Shown piece after piece: positions 1 to 5,601 of a DNA stretch of 7,021 nucleotides. The notes beneath the pieces were generated by a model. The model searched no databases, was not told where the DNA came from, and worked only from the letters and a program-made list of their open reading frames with translations. Position 1 is the stretch's first letter. Each line of letters starts with the position of its first letter. Both the position numbers and the translations under genes were made by a program. This DNA is from an uncultured bacterium (GTDB lineage Bacteria; Auribacterota; Tritonobacteria; UBA1439). The DNA lies in NCBI GenBank assembly GCA_937858775.1, contig CALLYX010000300.1:1-7021 (forward strand), written 5' to 3'.

Positions 1-277
1 CCTTTAGGGATGTGCTGAACCATTTCGACGCGCTCAACCGTCCGGCGGATACCTTGATCCGGTCCAGTTCTTCCGGCGTGGCGAGGCTGAAATCATATCC
101 GTCGACGTGGTTCGTCGTGGCGGCGAGTCTTCCCACGGTAATCATAGGTTTGAGGCTGCTGATGCCTAGTCCGGCGCTCATACCGGCCTGCCTGAAATTA
201 CTGATAGCCCGGATTTCGGTGATCGCGGCGGAGACGGCGGCGAGGATGATGTACCCGGCCTTGCGTCCACTGTCCAT
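1..277 (-). CDS. Hypothetical protein, N-terminal part (runs off left edge)
   Basis: I do not recognise this protein. Reading the minus strand from an ATG at 277 gives 92 uninterrupted codons to the window edge, so the C-terminus is missing. The N-terminus is MDSGRK followed by a weakly hydrophobic stretch (residues 7-20, AGYIILAAVSAAIT). This could be a poor signal peptide or membrane anchor, or the first helix of a soluble protein. The rest is mixed, ending in a charged segment around PEELDRIK. A G-rich stretch (GGGGGC) a few bases upstream could serve as ribosome binding site. It lies 51 bases after galT on the same strand, so it may be co-transcribed with it. About a quarter of its codons end in A or T (AGT, AAT, CTA, GTA), visibly more than in galT, so it may have a different history. 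An internal ATG at codon 33 is a possible later start. Confidence 0.55.
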   Translation of the reverse strand, partial: MDSGRKAGYIILAAVSAAITEIRAISNFRQAGMSAGLGISSLKPMITVGRLAATTNHVDGYDFSLATPEELDRIKVSAGRLSASKWFSTSLK

Positions 278-328
278 CCGACTGCCCCCGGGCCCCGGCG
301 GCGGCCCCGCGCGCCGGATCGCGCCGCG

Positions 329-1336
329 TCAATCCCCGATCTTCCTGAGGAACGCCGCGCTATCCTCCGGCCTTGCGATATTTATGAACATCCCCGTGCC
401 GATCTCGAAGCCCGCCGCCTGGGTGAGCCGGGGCACGACCTTGGCGTACCAGTGGAGGAAGGCGGCGCCCCGGCACCCCCGGGGCGAGGAGCGGATAACG
501 TAGTTGTAATCCGGGTTATCGAGCCCGGTCCAGATGCGGCGGATCACGGAGCGGAGAATGGAGGAGAAATCCGCCGCCTCCGCGTCGCCGATTTCGCCGA
601 ACGAGGCCCGGTGCGCCCGGGGCACGATCCATGTCTCGAACGGCGTCGCGGAGGCGAACGGCGCGAACGCCGCGAAGGAGGCGTTCTCGGCCACGACCCG
701 CTCCCCGCCCGCCAATTCCTCCGCGAGCGTGCGGCAGAAGACGCAATGCCTGTGCTCCCTGTAGTAGGCGAGCGGCTCCTCCGTACGATGGACCAGGTGG
801 GTCGGCACTATCGGGACCCCGGCGATCTGGGCGTGCGGGTGCTCGAGCGACGTCCCCGCGCCGCGGCCGTGATTCTTGAACGGTATGACGAGCTCGACCC
901 TTGGATCCCGTTCCATGAACCGGTGGCGCTCCCGGTAGAGCAGGACCACCTCGTGCATCTCCGCCGGCGATAGCATCGGCTCGGGGATGTTGTGGCGCGG
1001 CGTCTGGATCACGACCTCGTGGTAGCCGGCGGCCCCCATCGACCGGCGGTACTCGTCGCCGCGCGGGGAGAGGTCCTCGGCGGGGGAGAAGGCGCCGTAG
1101 GCGTTGGCAACCACCCTCACGCGCCACGCCGACCCCTCCCCGGTCTGCGCCAGGGTCGGCGGCGTCATCGATTCGTTGCCGGGGCAGAACGGGCATCCCT
1201 CGGCCCGCGCCGGGAGGTCCCGGGGGCCGGGCCCCTCACGGCGGGAGAAATCCTCCGGCCGTTTGGCGCGCTCCGTTGCGAGCACCACCCACTCCCCCGT
1301 GGCGAGATTCCGTCTCAGCTCGGGCACGATGATCAC
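329..1336 (-). CDS. galT: Galactose-1-phosphate uridylyltransferase family protein (GalT)
   Basis: Cytoplasmic nucleotidyltransferase of the GalT branch of the HIT superfamily. GalT swaps UMP between UDP-glucose and galactose-1-phosphate in the Leloir pathway through a covalent UMP-histidine intermediate. The 335-residue product shows the family landmarks: N-terminal RRNLATGEWVVLATERAKRP, zinc-site CPFC (48-51), RHN with His115, and the active site HPHAQ (166-170), where His168 should be the nucleophile. A C-terminal FLHWY (293-297) sits where E. coli GalT has His296 and His298. A second CxxC (CVFC, 198-201) suggests a second zinc site, as in the Arabidopsis ADP-glucose phosphorylase relative, so a related nucleotidyltransferase activity cannot be excluded. 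The start is GTG at 1336 with GAAGG just upstream; no better ATG exists. It follows the CxxC-protein gene by 80 bases, filled by a strong hairpin. No galK or galE is in the window. Confidence 0.88.
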   Translation of the reverse strand: MIIVPELRRNLATGEWVVLATERAKRPEDFSRREGPGPRDLPARAEGCPFCPGNESMTPPTLAQTGEGSAWRVRVVANAYGAFSPAEDLSPRGDEYRRSMGAAGYHEVVIQTPRHNIPEPMLSPAEMHEVVLLYRERHRFMERDPRVELVIPFKNHGRGAGTSLEHPHAQIAGVPIVPTHLVHRTEEPLAYYREHRHCVFCRTLAEELAGGERVVAENASFAAFAPFASATPFETWIVPRAHRASFGEIGDAEAADFSSILRSVIRRIWTGLDNPDYNYVIRSSPRGCRGAAFLHWYAKVVPRLTQAAGFEIGTGMFINIARPEDSAAFLRKIGD

Positions 1337-1347
1337 CGACCTTCACC

Positions 1348-1389
1348 GGGGGCGCGGGCGGGGGGCGCCGGCCCCGGCCCGCGGCCCCC
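1348..1389 (-). other. Strong GC hairpin in the leader between the CxxC-protein gene and galT
   Basis: Plus-strand bases 1348-1359 (GGGGGCGCGGGC) pair with 1377-1389 (GCCCGCGGCCCCC) over 12 base pairs with one bulged base (1384). Inside, 1362-1366 pairs with 1371-1375 around a GCCG loop. In the minus-strand transcript the structure ends about 10 bases before the galT GTG, right next to its Shine-Dalgarno. No T-run follows on the minus strand, so it is not a standard intrinsic terminator. It could lower galT translation, pause RNA polymerase or stabilise the upstream message, or simply reflect extreme GC content. Confidence 0.5.
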
Positions 1390-1416
1390 GCGCCGCCCCG
1401 CGGATGGCGATTTCCC

Positions 1417-1725
1417 CTACTCCAGGTCGAACGGGCTCTCGGGCCTGCCGATGTCGCCCGATTCCTCGACCTCCTTTTTCTTCTCCCGGAAGGCGCGCTC
1501 GAGGCGCTCGAGCTTGTGTTTCTCCTTCTCCCGGGCGTCCTGGAACATCCGCTCCCGCGCCGCCTCGCCGCCCCTCACCGCCTTCAGGCCCTCCGAGAGG
1601 AGGTCGCCGCCATCCGGGATCTCCTTCGGCTCGAAGCGCCGGACGACCTTGCCGTTCTCGACGTTGACCTCGAGCATCCCCCTGCAGAAGGGGCAGTTGA
1701 CGTACACCGTGCGCGCGTGCGTCAT
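1417..1725 (-). CDS. Small CxxC (half zinc-ribbon) protein, unknown function
   Basis: A 102-residue protein. Near the N-terminus it carries NCPFC (Cys11, Cys14), followed by a beta-type segment (GMLEVNVENGKVVRRF, 15-30), like the first half of a zinc ribbon. There is no second cysteine pair, so metal binding would need dimerisation or other ligands. Residues about 55-90 are highly charged (REKEKHKLERLERAFREKKK) and probably form a helix or coiled coil, and the C-terminus is acidic. Small proteins of this layout occur as uncharacterised families and I cannot name a function. The frame stays open upstream to about 2229, but the true start is surely ATG 1725: it has a near-ideal ribosome binding site (GGAGGAG) and the upstream extension is low-complexity shadow sequence. 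It lies between the TonB-like gene and galT and probably starts a transcription unit of its own. Confidence 0.8.
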   Translation of the reverse strand: MTHARTVYVNCPFCRGMLEVNVENGKVVRRFEPKEIPDGGDLLSEGLKAVRGGEAARERMFQDAREKEKHKLERLERAFREKKKEVEESGDIGRPESPFDLE

Positions 1726-1757
1726 CGCTCTCCTCCGTCCATTCCGGCCAAGGATAG

Positions 1758-1787
1758 CATATCGTGGACGATCCATGCGAAAGTCAA
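1758..1787 (-). promoter_or_regulatory. Candidate sigma-70 promoter for the CxxC-protein/galT unit
   Basis: On the minus strand TTGACT (1787-1782) matches the -35 consensus at five of six bases. It is followed after 18 bases by a weak -10 candidate, GATATG (1763-1758); TATGCT (1761-1756) would need a 20-base spacer. The stretch is more AT-rich than its surroundings and sits just upstream of the GGAGGAG ribosome binding site and ATG 1725. The -35 is good and the -10 ambiguous. Confidence 0.4.
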
Positions 1788-1798
1788 TCCGGCCGGGG

Positions 1799-1840
1799 GA
1801 CGCGGCGAAAACAGCCTCGCCCCCGCCGGGGGTCCGCGTC
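1799..1840 (-). terminator. Folded structure at the end of the tonB-like gene, possible terminator
   Basis: GACGCGG (1799-1805) pairs perfectly with CCGCGTC (1834-1840). Inside lies a second hairpin, CCCCC (1820-1824), loop GCC, GGGGG (1828-1832). The outer stem overlaps the stop codon of the TonB-like gene. On the minus strand the inner hairpin is followed 8 bases later by four T residues, too few and too far for a classical intrinsic terminator. Its place between the tol-like operon and the next promoter candidate still suggests a transcript boundary or an mRNA 3'-end structure. Confidence 0.4.
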
Positions 1841-2702
1841 ACTCCTCCGCGACGGGGACGAAGGTCATGCAGACCTCGATCGAGTCGCCCTTGTAGTCGT
1901 CCGGCAGCGGCGGGAGCGGCGACGACTCCTTGATCGCCTGCAGGGCGGATGCGTCGAGGACCTCGCTCCCCGACCTCTTCTCCACGCGGGGGTTCGAGAT
2001 TTCGCCCCCCCTCGCGATCTTGAACCTGACCACTACCGTGGCGCTCTCCTTGTCTGCGGGCGTCTTGCTGGGCGGCTGCCACGCCTGGTAGATGATCGAG
2101 GCGACGGCGTCGTTGTAGGAGACGTTCAGGAACTCCCCGGTGTTGAGGAGGCCGGCGATCCCCTGTTCGGCGACTTTCTCCTTCGACGCCGGCCTGAGAA
2201 GCTCCTCCGCCTTTTCCGGCTCCACCCACCGGCTCTCCCTCGACTCCTCCTCGATCTTCCTGAGGCGCTCCTTGATCTTCTCCTCGATCGACTTCTTCGA
2301 AAATGCGGGCTTCTCCGCCGCAGGCTTCTTCTCCCGCTTTTTCTCCTTCTTCTGCTCCTCCTTCTTCTTCGGCGGGGCCTTTTTCGCGGGCGCCTCTTTT
2401 TTGGGCGCTTCCTTTTTCTTCGCCTCCTCCTTTTTCACCTTGACCGCCTCCTTCCTGGGCGGCGGGGCGCTCGTCTTGGCGGCGGAGGAGAGCGGAGCCC
2501 CGGAGGTCTTCTTCATGCTGAGGAGCGCCGGGTCGATCAGGTCGAACGTGTAGATCTTGTGCTCGGGCTTTCTGGATCGCCGGAGGTTGCCCCAGTTGGG
2601 GATTACGACGAAGAGGAGCAGGATGAGGGCGTGGGCGCCGCCCGATATGGCGAAGCTCTGGATATGGCGTGTCCTCTCGCCGCCCTGTCGCATGGCGCGC
2701 AC
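1839..2702 (-). CDS. TonB/TolA-like energy-transducing protein
   Basis: Third member of the Tol/Ton-type complex: an inner-membrane-anchored protein that crosses the periplasm and passes proton-motive force to outer-membrane partners. The 287 residues fall into four parts. A short cytoplasmic N-terminus precedes one membrane helix (about 16-35). That helix carries the SxxxH motif (Ser20, His24), which in TonB and TolA is needed for coupling to ExbB/ExbD or TolQ/TolR. A Lys/Glu/Pro/Ala-rich periplasmic spacer (about 81-130) leads into a probable coiled coil (about 134-156). The C-terminal TonB/TolA-type domain (about 191-282) contains YNDAVASIIYQAWQPP, VVVRFKIARGGEI and LDASALQAIKESSPLPPLP. 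The start is GTG 2702, sharing one base with the TAG of tolR/exbD and preceded by GGAGAG at good distance; ATG 2693 is less well placed. The long helical Lys-rich spacer recalls TolA, while the C-terminal domain is of general TonB type, so I leave the symbol open. Confidence 0.85.
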   Translation of the reverse strand: MRAMRQGGERTRHIQSFAISGGAHALILLLFVVIPNWGNLRRSRKPEHKIYTFDLIDPALLSMKKTSGAPLSSAAKTSAPPPRKEAVKVKKEEAKKKEAPKKEAPAKKAPPKKKEEQKKEKKREKKPAAEKPAFSKKSIEEKIKERLRKIEEESRESRWVEPEKAEELLRPASKEKVAEQGIAGLLNTGEFLNVSYNDAVASIIYQAWQPPSKTPADKESATVVVRFKIARGGEISNPRVEKRSGSEVLDASALQAIKESSPLPPLPDDYKGDSIEVCMTFVPVAEE

Positions 2703-3127
2703 TATCTCTCCGGCTTCGCCAGGGTCGCCATGCCCATCTTGGTGATGCCCGCGTCGGTGATCTTGTCGATCACCTGGACGACCGTGTCGTAGTTCAGCGC
2801 CTTGTCGGCGCGGAGGATGAGCGCCGTGTCGGGCCTGCCGGCGGCGATCGCCTTCAGGCGCTGCCCCAGCTCGTCGATCGTCACGCGCTCGTTGTCGAGG
2901 TAGATCCGTGTCCCCCCGTCGACGTTCTTCACGTTCACCGTGAGGCTCTCCGGCTCCGCCATCTTCTTCGCGGCCGTTTCGGGGAGGTTCACGTTGATCC
3001 CGTATTCGACGACCGGGGAGACGAGGAGGAAGAGGATGAGCATGAAGAAGATGACGTCTATCATGGAGGTGAGGTTGATCTCCGCGAGGGGATTGAGGCG
3101 CGCACGGGAGGAGCGTCTTTTTCTCAT
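2702..3127 (-). CDS. tolR: TolR/ExbD-family proton-channel subunit
   Basis: Inner-membrane protein that pairs with TolQ/ExbB to form the proton-driven motor energising TolA/TonB. The 141 residues start with a basic cytoplasmic tail (MRKRRSSRAR). One membrane helix (about 20-40) follows, containing SMIDVIFFML. Asp24 corresponds to the protonatable aspartate of the family (Asp23 in E. coli TolR, Asp25 in ExbD). The rest is a periplasmic domain with INVNLPETA, IYLDNERVT and LILRADKALNYDTVVQVID, all typical of the family. I chose ATG 3127: it leaves a 19-base gap after tolQ and puts AAGGGG upstream, though about 12 bases away. An in-frame ATG at 3184 would add 19 unlike residues and overlap tolQ. 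Translation is probably coupled to the next gene through the TAG/GTG overlap. ExbD and TolR cannot be separated with certainty; the TolQ-like partner favours TolR. Confidence 0.9.
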   Translation of the reverse strand: MRKRRSSRARLNPLAEINLTSMIDVIFFMLILFLLVSPVVEYGINVNLPETAAKKMAEPESLTVNVKNVDGGTRIYLDNERVTIDELGQRLKAIAAGRPDTALILRADKALNYDTVVQVIDKITDAGITKMGMATLAKPER

Positions 3128-3146
3128 CGGATCGGAGTTCCCCTTC

Positions 3147-3836
3147 TCAACGGACGAGGAGGCGCCGCCGTATGGCGGCGACAAGCTCCCCGGCGAAGTC
3201 GTCCATGAGGGCCCCCATCCGCCGGATCATGGAGAGGAAGACGTTGTACATGGCCACCGACGGGATCGCGACGAGGAGGCCCACGACCGTGGTGATGAGC
3301 GCCCCCGCGATCCCCGGGGCGACGATCAGGAGCGAGGGGCTCCCCGCTTTCGCCATTTCGTTGAAGGCGTTCATGATCCCCCAGACGGTGCCGAGGAGGC
3401 CCATCAGCGGCCCCACCACGGCGGCGATCGCGAGGATGATCATGAGCTTCTCCATCTGCGCGGTCTCGTTGGAGATGGCCCGCTGCACCGCCTCCTCGAT
3501 CTCCTCCATCTGGAGCTCGGTGAGGGTGCCCCCCGCCGCGTCGAGGTTCGCTTGCTCCCCAACGTGGCGCCTCACCTCCTTGATCACCGCGAGATACATC
3601 TTGAACGTGGGGCAGAGGCGGGCGTGCTCCTTCGGGAAGTTCAGGGAAAAGAAACGCTCCCGGCCCTTCCTGTACTGCGCGAGGAACGCCTGGGCGTTCC
3701 GCTCGACCGCCCGCAGGTAACGGATCTTGTCGATGATGACGAACCAGGCGAGGATCGAGAGCGCCAGTATGGAGAGCGTGATCACCTGTCCGACGAAGTC
3801 GGAGGTGACGAAGGTTTGAATCAGGGTGTTGTTCAT
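3147..3836 (-). CDS. tolQ: TolQ/ExbB-family proton-channel subunit
   Basis: Polytopic inner-membrane protein of the MotA/TolQ/ExbB family, the stator-like core of the proton channel. The 229 residues show three membrane helices at about 16-38, 131-155 and 173-196, with a cytoplasmic loop between the first two. TolQ-type motifs are clear: GPLMGLLGTVWGIMNAF (142-158) in helix 2 and VAPGIAGALITTVVGL (172-187) in helix 3. Thr150 and Thr182/183 match the conserved channel threonines (Thr145 and Thr178 in E. coli TolQ). GTVWGIM is more typical of TolQ than ExbB. ATG 3836 has a good ribosome binding site (GGAGAGG, 7 bases upstream). It is the first gene of the operon with tolR and the TonB-like gene, with a promoter about 90 bases upstream. 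The length is normal for the family. Confidence 0.92.
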   Translation of the reverse strand: MNNTLIQTFVTSDFVGQVITLSILALSILAWFVIIDKIRYLRAVERNAQAFLAQYRKGRERFFSLNFPKEHARLCPTFKMYLAVIKEVRRHVGEQANLDAAGGTLTELQMEEIEEAVQRAISNETAQMEKLMIILAIAAVVGPLMGLLGTVWGIMNAFNEMAKAGSPSLLIVAPGIAGALITTVVGLLVAIPSVAMYNVFLSMIRRMGALMDDFAGELVAAIRRRLLVR

Positions 3837-3866
3837 ACGGTTGCCTCTCCGGTGTGAGGGGAAATG

Positions 3867-3879
3867 GGCGGACTCCGCC
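3867..3879 (-). repeat. Perfect 13-base palindrome in the tolQ leader
   Basis: GGCGGA (3867-3872), one spacer base, then TCCGCC (3874-3879). In the minus-strand leader RNA it could form a 5-bp hairpin with a 3-base loop about 30 bases before the tolQ ATG. On DNA it could be an operator downstream of the -10 element. Short palindromes are common at this GC content, so a function is only a possibility. Confidence 0.3.
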
Positions 3880-3921
3880 GCCGGGGTAGACGATGAGGGG
3901 GCACCGTCTTTCTCGCAGGAT

Positions 3922-3951
3922 ACGGTAGCGCACCCGTCCCGCCCGTGTCAA
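3922..3951 (-). promoter_or_regulatory. Sigma-70 promoter of the tolQ-tolR-tonB-like operon
   Basis: On the minus strand the -35 TTGACA (3951-3946) is a perfect consensus match. After 18 bases comes the -10 TACCGT (3927-3922). A TATCCT follows but would need a 23-base spacer. Transcription would begin near 3915, leaving a leader of about 80 bases before the tolQ ATG. No other candidate of this quality lies between the regulator gene and tolQ. Confidence 0.6.
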
Positions 3952-3984
3952 GGGCGTCGCGGCCCCCCGAACGGCTGACGGGGC

Positions 3985-4008
3985 GGGGGCCGGGTTTGTC
4001 CGGCCCCC
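3985..4008 (-). terminator. Perfect 9-bp hairpin after the sigma-54 regulator gene
   Basis: GGGGGCCGG (3985-3993) and CCGGCCCCC (4000-4008) are exact reverse complements around a six-base loop (GTTTGT on the plus strand). It lies 82 bases after the regulator stop codon and upstream of the tolQ promoter, the right place to end the regulator transcript. No T-run follows on the minus strand, so intrinsic termination would be non-canonical. The right arm can instead pair with GGGGG at 4014-4018. Confidence 0.45.
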
Positions 4009-4090
4009 CTGAAGGGGGAGATGGACCGCCGGCATGCGCGGACGGGGCGGGGTCTGCGCAGGGCGCCTGGCGGGAGGGGACCCGCGTCCG

Positions 4091-5245
4091 TTACCCGCCA
4101 TCCAGGGACCGCCGAAACGGCGGGTCGCGGCGGAGAACGCCGGGGATTCGCCCGCGGCGACCGGCGGGCGTGCGGGCCGAGTCCTCGCGGGTTCCATGCG
4201 TGGGGTGAGCCGGCGCGCCCGCGGGGGCGGCCACCGCGTCCCGCCGCATGGCGCCGGCGGGCGGGCGGCGGATTCCGTGTACGGCCATCTTCTTGTAGAG
4301 GCCGTATCTGCTCACCCCCAGCGCGAGGGCCGTGCGGCTTATGTTGCCCCCGTACTGCTCGATGGCGCGGGCGATGATCCCCCGTTCCGCCTCCATGAGG
4401 CTGCTCTTCAGGGGCGCGCCGGCCGCGCGCGGGATGGTGAAGCCGGACGCGGAATACTTCCGGATCTTCTCCGAGATTTCGCGCTCGGTAACCAGCCAAC
4501 CGCCATGGTGGAGGGCGACGACCCGCGCGACCTCGTTCTCGAGCTCCCTGACGTTCCCTGGGAAGTCGTACGTGGTGAGAAGCCTCATCGCCTCGGGCGT
4601 GAACCCGTCGATGCGCTTCCCCTCCCTTCCCGTGTACTCGGCCAGGAAAAGGGAGGCGAGGCACGGGATGTCCTCCCTGCGTTCCCTGAGCGGCGGGACA
4701 TTGATAGGGATGACGTTCAGGCGATAGAACAGATCCTTCCGGAAGTTCCCCTTCGCCACCTCTTCCTCGAGATCGCGGTTGGTCGCCGAGATGACGCGCA
4801 CGTCGAGCGCGGTTTCCCTCGTCCCCCCCACCGGCCTCACGACGCCGTTCTGCAGGAACCGCAACAGCTTCGCCTGGACCCCGGCGGAGCAGTCGGTGAT
4901 CTCGTCGAGAAAGACCGTCCCCCTGTCCGCCATCGCGAGGAGGCCGCGCGTGGTTCGAAGCGCCCCCGTGAACGCGCCGCGCACATGCCCGAAAAGCTCG
5001 CTCTCGAGGAGATCCTCCGGGAGGGCCGCGCAGTTCTGCGCGACGAAGACGTGCCCCCGGCGGGGGCCGCGGCGGTGGATGGCCCGGGCGATAAGCTCCT
5101 TCCCGGTTCCCGTCTCCCCTTCGATCAGCACGGCCGATGAGGCCGTCGCCGCCCTGTCGATGAGGCGGAATATGGCGTGCATCGAACGGGTGGCGCTTAT
5201 GAGGTCCCCGAAGTGAATCGCGTCGGAAAGCCGCGCCCCTTCCAT
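4091..5245 (-). CDS. Sigma-54-dependent transcriptional activator (AAA+ and Fis-type HTH, no receiver domain)
   Basis: Bacterial enhancer-binding protein that hydrolyses ATP to open promoters held by RNA polymerase with sigma-54 (RpoN). The 384 residues contain Walker A GETGTGKE (43-50), ESELFGHVRGAFTGA (81-95) with an intact GAFTGA loop contacting sigma-54, Walker B GTVFLDEI (109-116), sensor ATNRDLE (154-160), FRKDLFYRLNVIP (168-180), PGNVREL (229-235), and a C-terminal Fis-type helix-turn-helix (about 298-322). Only about 35 residues precede the Walker A motif, so there is no receiver or sensor domain, as in PspF. Control must come from a partner protein, expression level or ligand binding to the core. 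A basic, Pro/Arg-rich tail of about 60 residues follows the HTH and is unusual; it may be a read-through extension. The start is ATG 5245 with GGAG upstream; the frame is open above it but offers no other standard start codon. The target genes are not evident from the sequence. Confidence 0.92.
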   Translation of the reverse strand: MEGARLSDAIHFGDLISATRSMHAIFRLIDRAATASSAVLIEGETGTGKELIARAIHRRGPRRGHVFVAQNCAALPEDLLESELFGHVRGAFTGALRTTRGLLAMADRGTVFLDEITDCSAGVQAKLLRFLQNGVVRPVGGTRETALDVRVISATNRDLEEEVAKGNFRKDLFYRLNVIPINVPPLRERREDIPCLASLFLAEYTGREGKRIDGFTPEAMRLLTTYDFPGNVRELENEVARVVALHHGGWLVTEREISEKIRKYSASGFTIPRAAGAPLKSSLMEAERGIIARAIEQYGGNISRTALALGVSRYGLYKKMAVHGIRRPPAGAMRRDAVAAPAGAPAHPTHGTREDSARTPAGRRGRIPGVLRRDPPFRRSLDGG

Positions 5246-5355
5246 CGGATCGTCTCCGAATAGCCCGGCGGTTTTTATCGAGGCGCTTCGAACCAGTTTT
5301 TCCGCGTCCAGAGACCCTTCGACATCCCCGCCACTTCTTCCCGCTGCGCCTCACA

Positions 5356-5384
5356 TTTATAGCGCTTTCCCTCGATTTAATCAA
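5356..5384 (-). promoter_or_regulatory. Sigma-70 promoter of the sigma-54 activator gene
   Basis: On the minus strand TTGATT (5384-5379), an optimal 17-base spacer and TATAAA (5361-5356). It lies in an AT-rich island (about 5351-5460) that stands out from the GC-rich surroundings. The predicted start near 5349 leaves a leader of roughly 100 bases before ATG 5245. Confidence 0.65.
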
Positions 5385-5503
5385 CAAGAAAAACGCGTCC
5401 GTGTCATTTCAAAATTCGAAAGCGCGCTTATTGAAGGATGCGGGATTGAAAAGTGCGCGCCCGGAAAACGCCCGCTTGAGGGAACGGGCGGGCGCGGCGC
5501 TCC

Positions 5504-5533
5504 TTGCGGGCCGGGGCCGCGGTCTGCTAAAAT
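5504..5533 (+). promoter_or_regulatory. Sigma-70 promoter of cmk (extended -10)
   Basis: TTGCGG (5504-5509), an 18-base spacer and TAAAAT (5528-5533), with TGC directly before the -10 forming an extended -10. Transcription would start near 5540, about 60 bases before the cmk ATG. A 6-bp inverted repeat (CGCCCG at 5469-5474, CGGGCG at 5485-5490) lies just upstream and could be an operator, but this is speculative. Confidence 0.55.
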
Positions 5534-5601
5534 CCGGCCTCCTCGCCGCACGATGGCGCCCGGGGGGCGGCGGCGGCCGCGGGCAACGGGGGGATGAACC
5601 T

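Noticed and set aside
1726..2229. N-terminal extension of the CxxC protein to a 270-residue product
   Set aside because: The extension is low-complexity, overlaps the TonB-like gene on the same strand in another frame, and ATG 1725 has a near-ideal ribosome binding site.
2140..2792. Long plus-strand frames opposite the TonB-like gene, with Leu/Phe-rich hydrophobic runs
   Set aside because: They are the antisense image of the Lys/Glu-rich spacer (AAG and GAG codons read as CTT and CTC); the minus-strand protein has clear family motifs.
3948..5387. 479-residue minus-strand frame overlapping the sigma-54 activator
   Set aside because: Arg/Pro/Gly-rich shadow of the real gene, which carries intact Walker, GAFTGA and HTH motifs in its own frame.
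5401..5601. N-terminal extension of Cmk to 298 residues
   Set aside because: It runs through the promoter and leader; the family N-terminus and the G-run ribosome binding site both point to ATG 5602.
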